The notes: generated by a model from the sequence alone, not told the origin. A DNA stretch of 64,000 nucleotides from JANXXV01 sp038230275 (GCA_038230275.1 JBBRNO010000013.1:23288-87287), one strand, 5' to 3'; shown: positions 25,192 to 33,675, counted from the first letter of the stretch. Translations and numbers: made by a program.

Positions 25192-25533
25192 TCAGCCGGG
25201 CCGGTTCACGCGGATCAATCTGTCCCGCATATCGGACGCAGCGGCGACGGTGGAGTGGATTCGTTGCGCCAGTCTGGCAAAATCCGGATCAAAAGTGCAC
25301 AGCACCATTCCAGCGTGAGGTTCAGTTCGATTCCGATGGAGCTGCATGAATTGGCGGCGATTATGTGACAACAGAATTCGCTCCCCGGCGGTGGCGGAGG
25401 CCATCACCTCGGCGTCCGCCACCGGCGAGTTTGCCTTGGTGGCGTCCAGGGTGCTCAAAACATCGTGCCCCAAACGGCGCAGTTCAACCACCACTTGCTG
25501 GGCTATATTTCCGTGCGAACAAAAGCGCGCCAT
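25192..25533 (-). CDS. DUF5615 PIN-like protein (putative toxin)
   Basis: A 113-residue PIN-like domain of the DUF5615 group, often encoded after a DUF433 protein as here. Recognisable parts are VVVELRRLGHDVLS at the N-terminus and ADAEVMASATAGERILLSHNRRQF in the middle. The first acidic segment of the usual L(A)DEN start is changed to CSHGN, so the nuclease site may be incomplete. Its start overlaps the DUF433 stop by one base (25533), indicating coupling. A ribonuclease toxin role is inferred from the family. Confidence 0.8.
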   Translation of the reverse strand: MARFCSHGNIAQQVVVELRRLGHDVLSTLDATKANSPVADAEVMASATAGERILLSHNRRQFMQLHRNRTEPHAGMVLCTFDPDFARLAQRIHSTVAAASDMRDRLIRVNRPG

Positions 25534-25862
25534 CAGCTGGCCTCATTCTCCAGAATATGAAGCTGGATCTCGGTTGCGTGGGAACGCGCATAGGCCCAGG
25601 CATTTACCAGATCCTCTGCCCGCAGAGACGGATATGCCGCCAACAATGTTGGTTCGCTGCAGCCCAGACGCCGGGCCTGCTCCAAAAGCCAAATCGGAAT
25701 TCGCGTGCGCACGATGCAAGCTTCGCCTCCGCATACGGCGGGCCGGGAATCGATACCGGGAAAAGCATCGCCAAGATCCTGCACCACCCACTTCAGGATC
25801 TGCGCTTTTTCGCCGGGCAACAAGGTGGGAAGCAGATTTTCGAAGTCGCTCAGATTTGCCAT
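25533..25862 (-). CDS. DUF433 protein (putative antitoxin)
   Basis: A 109-residue protein whose C-terminal 60 residues form the DUF433 helix-turn-helix (GIDSRPAVCGGEACIVRTRIP, then LGCSEPTLLAAYPSLRAEDLVNAWAYA). The N-terminal LSDFENLLPTLLPGEKAQILKWV extension is also seen in other DUF433 antitoxins. It is encoded immediately before DUF5615 with a one-base overlap, the standard arrangement of this two-gene module. It likely binds its own promoter and the partner. Confidence 0.83.
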   Translation of the reverse strand: MANLSDFENLLPTLLPGEKAQILKWVVQDLGDAFPGIDSRPAVCGGEACIVRTRIPIWLLEQARRLGCSEPTLLAAYPSLRAEDLVNAWAYARSHATEIQLHILENEAS

Positions 25863-25916
25863 GGCGTTATTGTAATTGTCGCTGAAAGTTGGCCGCGGAT
25901 GTTTCGGTCATTTCGC

Positions 25917-26609
25917 CTACCCAAACTTTCCACCGCACTCCGGACAAAACTTCACATTCGGACCTGCCTGGGTTCCGCATTTCGTACAGAAGCGAGGTCC
26001 CGCCTCAGGCGCTTGCTTGCCGCATTCCGGGCAGAACTTCGCACTCCCTAATTCGCACCCGCACTTGCCGCAGAGCCGCTTGGCCGGCTGCAAATTAGTC
26101 GCCGCGGTTTGAGCCGCCAACACGGCACCTGCGCTTACGTCTACATTGCCCGCGTACTTCTCTTCGGCGGCCTTCTCCTCCAGTTGACGCCGTGCCACCT
26201 CTGCCTTCACTTGCGCCTGGCTTGCGGCCAGGCTCTCTGCATAATCCGGCGCGCACTCTTCGCAAAGGTTCGCCGGATCGTTCCAGCAGACCTCCTTGCA
26301 AACCCAACGCCCGCATTTGGTGCACTGCCGGAACGACGGCCGGGCTTCTTCCACCGCCTCTGCCAGAGCCGCATCGTGCGCCTTGCCGCCAATGGCACGC
26401 TGCACTTCCATGGCGGCGTTTCCAGCGCGATAGCCAATGCTGGTGAAGATATTGCCGGCGGCGTTCAGAACACTCTGCGCCATGCCCAACATCGACGTCT
26501 CAAAATGCGTCATGTAGCCATTCCCGCACTTGTCGCAATAGAACTTGAACTGGTAGCCGCGATCGGTGGAGAGATCGTCGTAGTTGCGCGTGAATTGAAT
26601 AAGAGACAT
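25917..26609 (-). CDS. zinc-ribbon protein of unknown function
   Basis: A 230-residue protein with four or five CxxC knuckles. An N-terminal pair occurs at FYCDKCGNGY, a middle treble-clef-like group at CTKCGRWVCKEVCW...CEEC, and the C-terminal third holds two zinc ribbons (CGKCGCELG...CPECGKQ and CTKCGTQ...CPECGGKFG). The centre is a charged helix (residues 120-150). Proteins of this build are thought to be scaffolds or regulators. It is divergent from the alcohol dehydrogenase gene. Confidence 0.75.
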   Translation of the reverse strand: MSLIQFTRNYDDLSTDRGYQFKFYCDKCGNGYMTHFETSMLGMAQSVLNAAGNIFTSIGYRAGNAAMEVQRAIGGKAHDAALAEAVEEARPSFRQCTKCGRWVCKEVCWNDPANLCEECAPDYAESLAASQAQVKAEVARRQLEEKAAEEKYAGNVDVSAGAVLAAQTAATNLQPAKRLCGKCGCELGSAKFCPECGKQAPEAGPRFCTKCGTQAGPNVKFCPECGGKFG

Positions 26610-26641
26610 GAATGCTCCATGTTATCGTTTTACTGTCCGTC

Positions 26642-27679
26642 ATGATGAAAGTCGCCGAACTCTACCAACATCGAAAATTCCGAATGACCGAAGCGCCAGT
26701 GCCCGATCCCGGTCCAGGGGAGGTACAGGCCAGGGTCCGCGCCGTGGGAATTTGCGGGTCCGATCTACACTACTTCTCAGAGGGAGGCATCGGCGGCACT
26801 CCGGCCATCTATCCCTCCGTGCTGGGGCACGAACCAACCGGCGAATTGACGAAGATAGGCGCGGGCGTCACCGGATGGTCGCCCGGAGATCTGGCGGTGC
26901 TGGAGCCAGCCATCTATTGCTACCACTGCGAATTTTGCACCACCGGCCACTACAATGTTTGCGAGAATATCGAGTTCCTCAGCTCCGCCGGGCTGCCTGG
27001 ATTCTTTCGCGAGTATGTGAACCTGCCGGCCAAGAACCTGCTGCCTCTTCCTGCCGGGCTGGGACTGCGCGACTCGACGCTCTTTGAACCCCTCGCCGTC
27101 ATTTTGCATTCGCTCAGTTTTGCGTCTATCAGGCCGGGTGAAACCGCCGCGGTGATCGGAGCGGGCCCCATCGGTCTGCTCACCATCGCCGGGCTGAAGC
27201 TGGCGGGTGCCGGCCGTGTTTGGTCCATCGACCCCGTTGCGGAGCGGCGGGCGATGGCCAAGAGCATGGGCGCCGATGCCGTCATCGATCCGGCCGAGAT
27301 CGATCCGGTGGCCGCGGTGCTGTCCGATACCGCTAAGCGCGGCACCGATGTTGTCTTCGATTGCGCCAGCAAAGACGGCACCATCAATCAAAGCCTCGAC
27401 ATGGCAAAGAGCGCCGGCCGCGTGGTAATTACCGGCATCCCGTCCGAGGCCACGGTGAACCTGAACTTCAGCACCATCCGCCGCAAGGAACTCTATTTCT
27501 ACACGGTCCGCCGGTCCAATCACACCACGGAAGCTGCGCTTCAGCTGTTGGCCGAACATCCCAAGCTGTTTGCCCCGGTTGTGACGCACACCAAGCCGCT
27601 GGATAGCATCCAGGATGCTTTTGAAATGCTGGAAAGCTATCGGGACGGCGTCGGCAAACTGGTTCTGATGTTGGATTAG
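26642..27679 (+). CDS. zinc-dependent medium-chain dehydrogenase (sorbitol/threonine dehydrogenase type)
   Basis: A 345-residue zinc MDR. Catalytic zinc ligands are C38 (GICGSD), H63 and E64 (GHEPTGEL); structural zinc Cys are C93, C96, C99 and C107. The Rossmann motif GAGPIGLLTI is present. The combination resembles sorbitol, xylitol or L-threonine dehydrogenases; the substrate is unassigned. I start at ATG 26642, the first of two adjacent in-frame ATG codons; the upstream part of the frame (from 26612) lacks homology. No ribosome site is evident at this start. Confidence 0.88.
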   Translation: MMKVAELYQHRKFRMTEAPVPDPGPGEVQARVRAVGICGSDLHYFSEGGIGGTPAIYPSVLGHEPTGELTKIGAGVTGWSPGDLAVLEPAIYCYHCEFCTTGHYNVCENIEFLSSAGLPGFFREYVNLPAKNLLPLPAGLGLRDSTLFEPLAVILHSLSFASIRPGETAAVIGAGPIGLLTIAGLKLAGAGRVWSIDPVAERRAMAKSMGADAVIDPAEIDPVAAVLSDTAKRGTDVVFDCASKDGTINQSLDMAKSAGRVVITGIPSEATVNLNFSTIRRKELYFYTVRRSNHTTEAALQLLAEHPKLFAPVVTHTKPLDSIQDAFEMLESYRDGVGKLVLMLD

Positions 27680-27763
27680 CTGTTACTCATAGCGCAGTGC
27701 CAACATCGCCAAGCGCCGCCCAACCCTTCCTAGCCTTGATTCCGGTGCGTCTTCGCCCGTGTC

Positions 27764-27769
27764 TATAAT
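27764..27769 (+). promoter_or_regulatory. perfect -10 hexamer upstream of adenylate kinase
   Basis: TATAAT matches the sigma70 -10 consensus 19 bp before the adenylate kinase start. No good -35 hexamer lies 16-18 bp upstream, so strength is uncertain. The implied leader is about 12 nt and includes the GGAGG ribosome site. Confidence 0.4.
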
Positions 27770-27787
27770 GAAACCTTTGGAGGATTC

Positions 27788-28435
27788 TTGGTCATTCTGC
27801 TCTTCGGGCCGCCAGGCAGCGGCAAGGGCACTCAGTCTCCGCAAATCACCGCGCTTCTTAAGATCCCGGCGATCTCGACCGGGGAGATGCTCCGTGCAGA
27901 GTGCGAAGCGGGTTCGCCGTTAGGAAAAATTGCGTCAGAAGTCCTGGCGAAAGGCCACCTTGTCAGTGACGACCTGGTGAATCAGATGCTGGTTGTGCGT
28001 CTGGCTAAACCCGACTGCCGCGGCGGTTTCCTACTCGACGGTTATCCGCGGACCGTTCCGCAAGCTATCTTTTTAGAGGAGTTCTTGAAGGAGCACAGCT
28101 TCCCTCCGCCGACGGTGATCCATCTTGCCACGCCTATTTCCGTGCTAGTGGAACGGATTTCGGCGCGCCGCCAATGCCCGAAATGCGGAAAGATCTACAA
28201 TTTGCTCTTCCAACCGCCAAAAAAGAAGGGCGTCTGCGACTTGGACGGGACCCCTCTTATCCGCAGGGCGGATGACACTGTGGAAATCGTGAGAGAACGA
28301 TTGAACTCGTACGAGCAGCTGACGGCGCCGGTGATCGCGCACTACGCAGGCGCCGATTACCATCAGATTGCGGCAAACCGGCCGCCTTCGGAAATCTTCC
28401 GTGACATCGAGGATATCTTAAAACCACGTATGTAG
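27788..28435 (+). CDS. adk: adenylate kinase, zinc-LID type
   Basis: A 215-residue long-form adenylate kinase interconverting AMP+ATP and 2 ADP. The P-loop GPPGSGKGT is at residues 7-15 and the AMP-site signature reads LDGYPRTVPQA (Phe to Tyr variant). The LID carries zinc ligands C130, C133, C150 and a likely Asp at 153 (CDLD), the C-C-C-D zinc pattern seen in some Gram-positive and acidobacterial enzymes. The start is TTG at 27788 with GGAGG six bases upstream; there is no ATG alternative near the P-loop. Confidence 0.93.
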   Translation: MVILLFGPPGSGKGTQSPQITALLKIPAISTGEMLRAECEAGSPLGKIASEVLAKGHLVSDDLVNQMLVVRLAKPDCRGGFLLDGYPRTVPQAIFLEEFLKEHSFPPPTVIHLATPISVLVERISARRQCPKCGKIYNLLFQPPKKKGVCDLDGTPLIRRADDTVEIVRERLNSYEQLTAPVIAHYAGADYHQIAANRPPSEIFRDIEDILKPRM

Positions 28436-28452
28436 TACTTTGCGGATTCGCC

Positions 28453-28884
28453 GTGAACCGTACGTTGCTGTACTTTCAGTCCATTGACAGATTGGCGAAG
28501 ATGGCCAAGACTGGAGATGTCATTGGCCGGGAAGCCGGACCTGACGCCCAGGAAAGTGGCAGGTCGCTTATGGTAAGCAAGAATTTACGCCGTCAAGAGA
28601 GAATACCGTCGCACGAACGTGTGGCAATCGGATGGGATGATTCCGTTGGTCAACCGAGATTCGTGTTTGCCAATTGTCTGAATATTACGACCGGAGGGCT
28701 TTCGTTGCAAGTCAATCAGCCCTTGGCGGTTAGGACGTACGTCACTCTCCGCTCCGAAAAGTTGAAGCTCGCCGTCACCGCCACGGTCAAGTATTGTGTC
28801 CGGCGGAATAGCTGGTACCAGGTTGGGTTCGAATTTACTCCTGGCAGGGTCTTCAATAACGCACCGGCGCTGGCATTCGGATAA
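28453..28884 (+). CDS. PilZ-domain protein
   Basis: A 143-residue protein whose C-terminal 95 residues form a PilZ-like beta-barrel. The c-di-GMP signature is seen as RRQER (RxxxR) near residue 46 and NITTGGLSLQ where D/NxSxxG would be expected; the Ser position is Thr-like, so binding may be weaker. The first 40 residues lack homology; the start could instead be the ATG at 28570 just before the domain. It follows adenylate kinase by 17 bp and could be co-transcribed. Confidence 0.75.
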   Translation: MNRTLLYFQSIDRLAKMAKTGDVIGREAGPDAQESGRSLMVSKNLRRQERIPSHERVAIGWDDSVGQPRFVFANCLNITTGGLSLQVNQPLAVRTYVTLRSEKLKLAVTATVKYCVRRNSWYQVGFEFTPGRVFNNAPALAFG

Positions 28885-28905
28885 GTGTGATGCTTGCCTT
28901 TGCAC

Positions 28906-28953
28906 GGCAGGAACAACGAGGGAGTGCAGCCAGCGGTTCCTGCCCTCGTTGTT
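28906..28953. terminator. overlapping, mutually exclusive hairpins between convergent genes
   Basis: Two alternative stems share bases: GGCAGGAAC/GTTCCTGCC (28906-28914 with 28936-28944) and AACAACGAGGG/CCCTCGTTGTT (28912-28922 with 28943-28953). They lie between the stops of the convergent PilZ gene and the lysine-rich small gene, a plausible bidirectional termination region, though no long U-tract follows on either strand. Confidence 0.4.
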
Positions 28954-28985
28954 AGAAAGCAGGAACGAATCGGGTTAGACCGACA

Positions 28986-29204
28986 TTACGCGCTCAGCCT
29001 GGCCGCCTTCTTTTGCTCAGCTTTCTTCTCCCGCCGGGGTAACCGGCTCTTGTTCTTCTTTTGAAACTTTTCCACCTTCGGCTTACTGGGTTGGCGTGGT
29101 GGAGCATCTATACCCACCAGTGCGGCAATCTTGCCGGCAGCGGCACCCAAGGTCTTTGCGGCACTAATCAAGACGGTGTCTTCTGCTTCTTTTTTCTTCG
29201 ACAT
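28986..29204 (-). CDS. small lysine-rich protein of unknown function
   Basis: A 72-residue protein. The N-terminal half is an amphipathic Ala-rich helix (AAKTLGAAAGKIAALVG), the C-terminal half is strongly basic (KPKVEKFQKKNKSRLPRREKKAEQKK). Such sequences suggest nucleic-acid or membrane contact, but no function is known. The start ATG at 29204 is preferred over a TTG at 29219 because GGAGG precedes it at proper distance. Confidence 0.65.
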   Translation of the reverse strand: MSKKKEAEDTVLISAAKTLGAAAGKIAALVGIDAPPRQPSKPKVEKFQKKNKSRLPRREKKAEQKKAARLSA

Positions 29205-29291
29205 CTGTGTTTCCTCCAAATTGGACGGACGCGATTGCCGGTCAAGTGCTGCGGTTAAACTGCGGCCCCGGGGAGCGGCTATGCTGGATCA

Positions 29292-29987
29292 ATGCCCGTT
29301 ACTCGTCACTCTGAGACTCATTTTACCTCCGGCGAACTCGTCCGCGACATTGTTATCGGCATGGCGGACGGTCTCACTGTCCCGTTCGCGCTTGCCGCCG
29401 GCATTTCCGGAGCCATTGATTCCACCCATATCGTAGTTACAGCCGGCTTGGCGGAAATCGCCGCCGGGTCCATTGCAATGGGGCTCGGAGGCTACTTGGC
29501 CGCGCGCAGTGATGCCGAACACTATGCAAGTGAACGCCTGCGTGAGGAAGCCGAAATAGTCACCATGCCGGAAGAAGAGAAAAACGAAGTGATCAGGGTT
29601 TTTGAAGACTACGGCCTCACTCCCGAACAGAGCTCGCCCGTAGTAGAGGCGTTGAGTTTGAATCCGAAGGCATGGGTGGATTTCATGATGCGCTTTGAAC
29701 TGGGTTTGGAGGAGCCGCAATCGGGCCGTGCGCTGCGCAGCGCCGCCACCATTGCCGCGGCTTACATCGGCGGTGGGTTCATTCCACTATCGCCATACCT
29801 GTTCCGCGCCAGCACGCGCGAAGCCCTGGTGATCTCCTGCGCGGTAACCCTGGCGGCGCTTGCCGTGTTCGGCTATTTGAAAGGGATGGCCACGGGAACC
29901 AAGCCCCTGCAGAGCGCGGCCCAAACGACGCTGATCGGCGGCCTGGCCGCGGGGGCTGCTTTCCTGATTGCCAAGGCCATCTCGTAA
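29292..29987 (+). CDS. VIT1/CCC1-family iron or manganese transporter
   Basis: A 231-residue membrane protein with about five helices. The first pair reads VRDIVIGMADGLTVPFALAAGISGA, the CCC1/VIT signature, followed by a membrane-facing acidic helical loop (EEEKNEVIRVFEDYGL) that in this family binds metal. Members move Fe(II) or Mn(II) across a membrane for storage or detoxification. It stands alone between small genes on the opposite strand. Confidence 0.88.
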   Translation: MPVTRHSETHFTSGELVRDIVIGMADGLTVPFALAAGISGAIDSTHIVVTAGLAEIAAGSIAMGLGGYLAARSDAEHYASERLREEAEIVTMPEEEKNEVIRVFEDYGLTPEQSSPVVEALSLNPKAWVDFMMRFELGLEEPQSGRALRSAATIAAAYIGGGFIPLSPYLFRASTREALVISCAVTLAALAVFGYLKGMATGTKPLQSAAQTTLIGGLAAGAAFLIAKAIS

Positions 29988-30012
29988 CGGCGCAAATGAG
30001 CAGCAGCGCAAA

Positions 30013-30042
30013 TGAAAAAGCCCGGCCATCGTGACCGGGCTT
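30013..30042 (-). terminator. factor-independent terminator for the DUF465 gene
   Basis: Arms AAGCCCGG and CCGGGCTT (30018-30025 and 30035-30042) with a 9-base loop; on the minus strand the stem is followed by TTT, just after the stop of the DUF465 gene. On the plus strand there is no U-tract, so termination of the VIT1 gene would be weaker. Confidence 0.7.
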
Positions 30043-30067
30043 CCGTTGATTGAAAGGCGCAACTGAC

Positions 30068-30301
30068 CTAGACGTGGGCGGGGTTTTTCCGGTTCAAGAT
30101 CTCGGTCATCAGATCTTTCGCATGAAGCTTCAGTTTTTTCAGATGGACTTCCTCCATCTGGTCCTGCTCGGTCAGTGCGTGTTTAGCCTCCAGGGCTTCG
30201 AGCTTCTCATCGTATTCAGAATGCTCTTCGCAAAGACGCCGAAACTCCTCGTCTGTTTCCATCAGTTGCGCCTTTAATTCTTCCTGCGCTAAATTCTCCA
30301 T
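30068..30301 (-). CDS. YdcH-family protein (DUF465)
   Basis: A 77-residue, all-helical, highly charged protein with the DUF465 pattern (LMETDEEFRRLCEEHSEYDEKLEALEAK and HLKKLKLHAKDLM), likely a dimeric coiled coil of unknown role. I start at ATG 30301 (MENLAQ), which has AGGAG upstream; a longer form from 30340 adds residues with no similarity. Most members are about 70-80 residues, consistent with this start. Confidence 0.85.
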   Translation of the reverse strand: MENLAQEELKAQLMETDEEFRRLCEEHSEYDEKLEALEAKHALTEQDQMEEVHLKKLKLHAKDLMTEILNRKNPAHV

Positions 30302-30391
30302 ACTCGGCTTCTCCTTTGTACTCTGCAACGCCCGAGTCAAGCCATTTGGTTGCGGTCGGCTCGTGACACTTCAGAAGTTAACACGTTTTAA

Positions 30392-32446
30392 TCAACGTGA
30401 CAACCGCATAACGATGGCTGATTCCACGGGATTGTCATAGTACTTTTCTCTTCGACCGATTTCGCAGAATCCTAACTTTCGATACAGAGTTTGTGCCACT
30501 TCATTGGACTCCCGGACCTCCAGAAATACATGTCGGGAGTCGATGTGGTGCAACAGGCGGGTAGCGATCCCGCGGCGGCGGCATTCAGGATCCACCGCGA
30601 GATTCAGCACCTCTACTTCGTCTTCATCCACCCGGCGGCTCACCAGAAACCCGGCTACAAGTCCATGCAATTCAGCGACATGAAAATCGTAGCTAAGGTA
30701 GTTGCCGGGCTCCCATTGCGCCGCCTCGCGCGTAGATGCTTGCATCTTTTGAATCTGCGGAAGGTCCTCCGCGCAACCGCGCCGGAGACGTACCACCCCC
30801 CCCGGCAGCAATCCCATCCAAAGCTCGTATTGCAGACGGCCCAGGGCTTTCCAGTCGAAGTGCGTTTCGGCGATCTCCCGCGCCGCACCCGCGATTCGAT
30901 GCCGAAGGTCGGGATTCCCCAGAAGATGCCGGATCGCCCCGGCAAATTCCTCGGCTGTGTCGGCAATCCAAACCGACTTTCCATGCTCCAGCCCCAGCCC
31001 GGCGCATCCCGATGTTGTAGAAACCACAACTCGCTCCATCGCCATCGCCTCCAGTACCTTCAGGTTGGTGCCGGCTGAAACTTTGGTTGGAACAATCACC
31101 ACATTCGAATCGACATACAGGGGTTGCACGTCCCGCACGAAGCCGTGCAGTTCGATGGCGTCATCCATGTAGGGCGGCTCCGGCGAATTCCAATAGAGCT
31201 CCGGTTCGGGCCCTGCCACCGCCGTAAGCATGATGTTCGGAACCTCGGCTCGCAGTTTGTTCCAAACTTCTTCGGTGAAGAAGCGGTACGCCACCACGTT
31301 GGGAAAATGACGAAACGAACCCACAAAGAGCAACCGGGCGGAATCCGGCTCCGGTTGTGGCCGGAAACGGTCCAGGTCCACGCCGTTAGGGATAGAATGC
31401 ACATCGGCGCGCGGCAGAAGCGACTTATCCTTCTCAGACATCACCACCACGCGCTGGAAACCGGCTACAACGCGCTGTTCATACCACAGCCAGCGACGAT
31501 AATTCCACCAGGACGAAAACGTTCGCTCGCGTTCGTGAATCTGCCGGTAAAGGTCAAAAGTGACGTCATGCTCCACCAGTACGTCGCCGCCGTAAGAAGC
31601 CATGTGGGTGTATTCCACCTGCACTACCTGGATGTTGTATTCTCGCCGTACCTCGGCTAGCAATCGTTGCATGGTAGGCGAGCGGAACTCGGGCACCTCA
31701 GGCGGCTCCAAAGTGGACCAGCGCGGTTCGCGGTAGCGATTGTTCGGCACGACGACCACCTTCGCGCATAACGCCAGAACCGGCGGCAGTTCCGCTGGAT
31801 CGAGTGCCCCGGCAAACGAGAACAGGAACACATCGAAGTCCCGTGCCGCCTCACGCAGCATGTGGAAGATGCGGACCGCGCCGCCGTGGCTCAACGGATA
31901 GGGGAAGTAAGGCGACACCACGGCGATCCGCGGCCGCCCGGAATCCAGGGGACGGCCATCGTGGATCACCGCGTCTCCCGGGAATTTGGAGCGGTCGCGC
32001 TTCCATGGCACCAGCCAATTGGGGCGCAGAAAGATGCGGTCCAATGGAACGCCGTGCACGAACAGCCAGGACGAAATGGCGGAGCCGATGGAAAGATGAT
32101 GCCGCTCCAGCCGCTGGTTGAACGCCAAAATCTTATGCGGGGCGCGCAGCCAGGCCGCCCGCCGCAATTGCCGGTATTGGGACCCGGCCGCATAAAGCAC
32201 TGGAGCCAGGCCAATCCGCTTCCTCCGCAACGCTTGATCGACGTCGGCTAACCGGAGACAAGTTACACCGGCGATCGCTACCGGTTCTTCGTCCAGTGTA
32301 ACCGCGTAGTGTTGCAGGTCCGGAAGCAATTCCCGCATCTGCTCGACCATTGCGAGCGCAACGGGTGCGGGTCCGGAGAGGAAGCTGACCACGACTGCCT
32401 CAGCGTCCTTCCCAAACAATTTGTATAAAAGATGTTTGATCTTCAC
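30392..32446 (-). CDS. family 4-like glycosyltransferase fused to a RimI-like acetyltransferase
   Basis: A 684-residue protein in three parts. Residues 1-170 are unassigned and may form a separate Rossmann-like domain. Residues 172-545 are a GT-B glycosyltransferase (RIAVVSPYFPYPLSHGGAVRI, then SIPNGVDLDRF and VSAGTNLKVLEAMAM with the C-terminal donor site). Residues 549-684 are a GNAT domain of the RimI type (LNLAVDPECRRRGIATRLL, LEVRESN). I start at GTG 32446, whose GTGA overlaps the MFS stop; the frame is open to 32524. A fusion of glycosyl and N-acetyl transfer is unusual and may modify a lipid-linked or surface glycan. Confidence 0.83.
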   Translation of the reverse strand: MKIKHLLYKLFGKDAEAVVVSFLSGPAPVALAMVEQMRELLPDLQHYAVTLDEEPVAIAGVTCLRLADVDQALRRKRIGLAPVLYAAGSQYRQLRRAAWLRAPHKILAFNQRLERHHLSIGSAISSWLFVHGVPLDRIFLRPNWLVPWKRDRSKFPGDAVIHDGRPLDSGRPRIAVVSPYFPYPLSHGGAVRIFHMLREAARDFDVFLFSFAGALDPAELPPVLALCAKVVVVPNNRYREPRWSTLEPPEVPEFRSPTMQRLLAEVRREYNIQVVQVEYTHMASYGGDVLVEHDVTFDLYRQIHERERTFSSWWNYRRWLWYEQRVVAGFQRVVVMSEKDKSLLPRADVHSIPNGVDLDRFRPQPEPDSARLLFVGSFRHFPNVVAYRFFTEEVWNKLRAEVPNIMLTAVAGPEPELYWNSPEPPYMDDAIELHGFVRDVQPLYVDSNVVIVPTKVSAGTNLKVLEAMAMERVVVSTTSGCAGLGLEHGKSVWIADTAEEFAGAIRHLLGNPDLRHRIAGAAREIAETHFDWKALGRLQYELWMGLLPGGVVRLRRGCAEDLPQIQKMQASTREAAQWEPGNYLSYDFHVAELHGLVAGFLVSRRVDEDEVEVLNLAVDPECRRRGIATRLLHHIDSRHVFLEVRESNEVAQTLYRKLGFCEIGRREKYYDNPVESAIVMRLSR

Positions 32447-33636
32447 GATCGCCGCAGAGATAGTTTTAACACGCCGACCGACAGCAACGGGAGCGCCGCC
32501 AGCGTGAAACAGACCGTACTCCATCCAAAGTTAGTAGACCAGCGCCCGATGAGCGGCGAAATAAACGCCTGCATCAAACCAAACGATCCGGTCAGCGCCG
32601 CCACGCTGAAGGCTGCCCGCCCCGGTCCAAAAAGATCCAGCGGGATGGTGTAGTAGTTCACGCTCAGGCACGTTACCGCGAATAGACTAAGTGAAATAGC
32701 GGCCGTCGCCAGCGCGGGCGACGGCATTACCGGAGCGGCGGCAGTGGCGAGCACAAATAGCGCGGCGCCCAGCGAAATGCGTAGCCGCGCGTTCAGCACC
32801 GGCGTGCCCGCACGGATGGAACGGAGGGCCAGCCACCCGCCCAGCAATCCACCCAGGGTGGCAAAAATCGGCGGAATCCATACGAATCGCAGATTGGCCT
32901 GCGCCTCCGTCAAGCTGTACACGTTCACCAGAAACAGCGTCGACCAGCCGAACCACAGGCTGTACACGGTCATTGAGAGCATGTTCGCCACGATCAAGCC
33001 AAGAAATCGCCGGTCCTGCAGCATCGGCAGTATCGGGTTCCGCGGAGCGGCCGCTGCTGTGGATACCGCCGGGGTCTTGCGCGCCACCCATAGCCACAGT
33101 GGAATCCAAGCGAAGCCGATTAATCCCGTTACGACGAATGCCGATCGCCATCCGCTTCGCGCCGCAAGCCACGTCGCCAGCAATGGCGCTACCGCCGATC
33201 CCAGAGTAATTCCCACCTGGCTGATTCCCAAGCCCAGTGCGCGATTATGCGGTTCCAGATACAAGGCATTGGCCTTGCCATTCGCCGGAATGCCGCCCGC
33301 TTCGGCAAACCCCAGCGCAGCCCGGCAAATCATCAGCCCGCCCAGACTGCCAACCAGGCCAGTGCCGGCGCCCGCCAGCGACCAAAAGCCCACCAGCACG
33401 CAGGCCGCCCACGTAAGCCCCACGCGGTCGATGAACAACCCCATCAGCGGAGAGCTGAACGCATACACAATGGAGAACGCTGCGATGACGTAACCGAACT
33501 GCTCACTACTGATGTGGAATTCGTTGCGCAGTGTGACGGCAAGTGCCGACAAGACGTTGCGGTCCAAATAATTCAACGCCGATGCAAGATAGAGCACACC
33601 GACAGTAGCCAGGCGGCGCTGCGAAGGGCTGAGCAT
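32443..33636 (-). CDS. MFS transporter, anion:cation symporter-like
   Basis: A 397-residue twelve-helix major facilitator. The N-terminal helix 1 contains LYLASALNYLDRNVL and the loop 2-3 motif reads GLFIDRVGLTW, close to hexuronate or ACS-family porters. It ends with an overlap (TGA/GTGA) into the glycosyltransferase-acetyltransferase gene, suggesting linkage. Substrate unknown. The start at ATG 33636 is preferred over GTG 33657 by position relative to helix 1. Confidence 0.88.
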   Translation of the reverse strand: MLSPSQRRLATVGVLYLASALNYLDRNVLSALAVTLRNEFHISSEQFGYVIAAFSIVYAFSSPLMGLFIDRVGLTWAACVLVGFWSLAGAGTGLVGSLGGLMICRAALGFAEAGGIPANGKANALYLEPHNRALGLGISQVGITLGSAVAPLLATWLAARSGWRSAFVVTGLIGFAWIPLWLWVARKTPAVSTAAAAPRNPILPMLQDRRFLGLIVANMLSMTVYSLWFGWSTLFLVNVYSLTEAQANLRFVWIPPIFATLGGLLGGWLALRSIRAGTPVLNARLRISLGAALFVLATAAAPVMPSPALATAAISLSLFAVTCLSVNYYTIPLDLFGPGRAAFSVAALTGSFGLMQAFISPLIGRWSTNFGWSTVCFTLAALPLLSVGVLKLSLRRS

Positions 33637-33675
33637 CCTAGCTGTTCGACTCCGCACTCTGCACGGGAACGGACA

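Noticed and set aside
30382..30399. Palindrome CACGTT-N6-AACGTG at the end of the glycosyltransferase gene
   Set aside because: Short arms, no U-run directly after it, overlaps the stop codon; could be chance.
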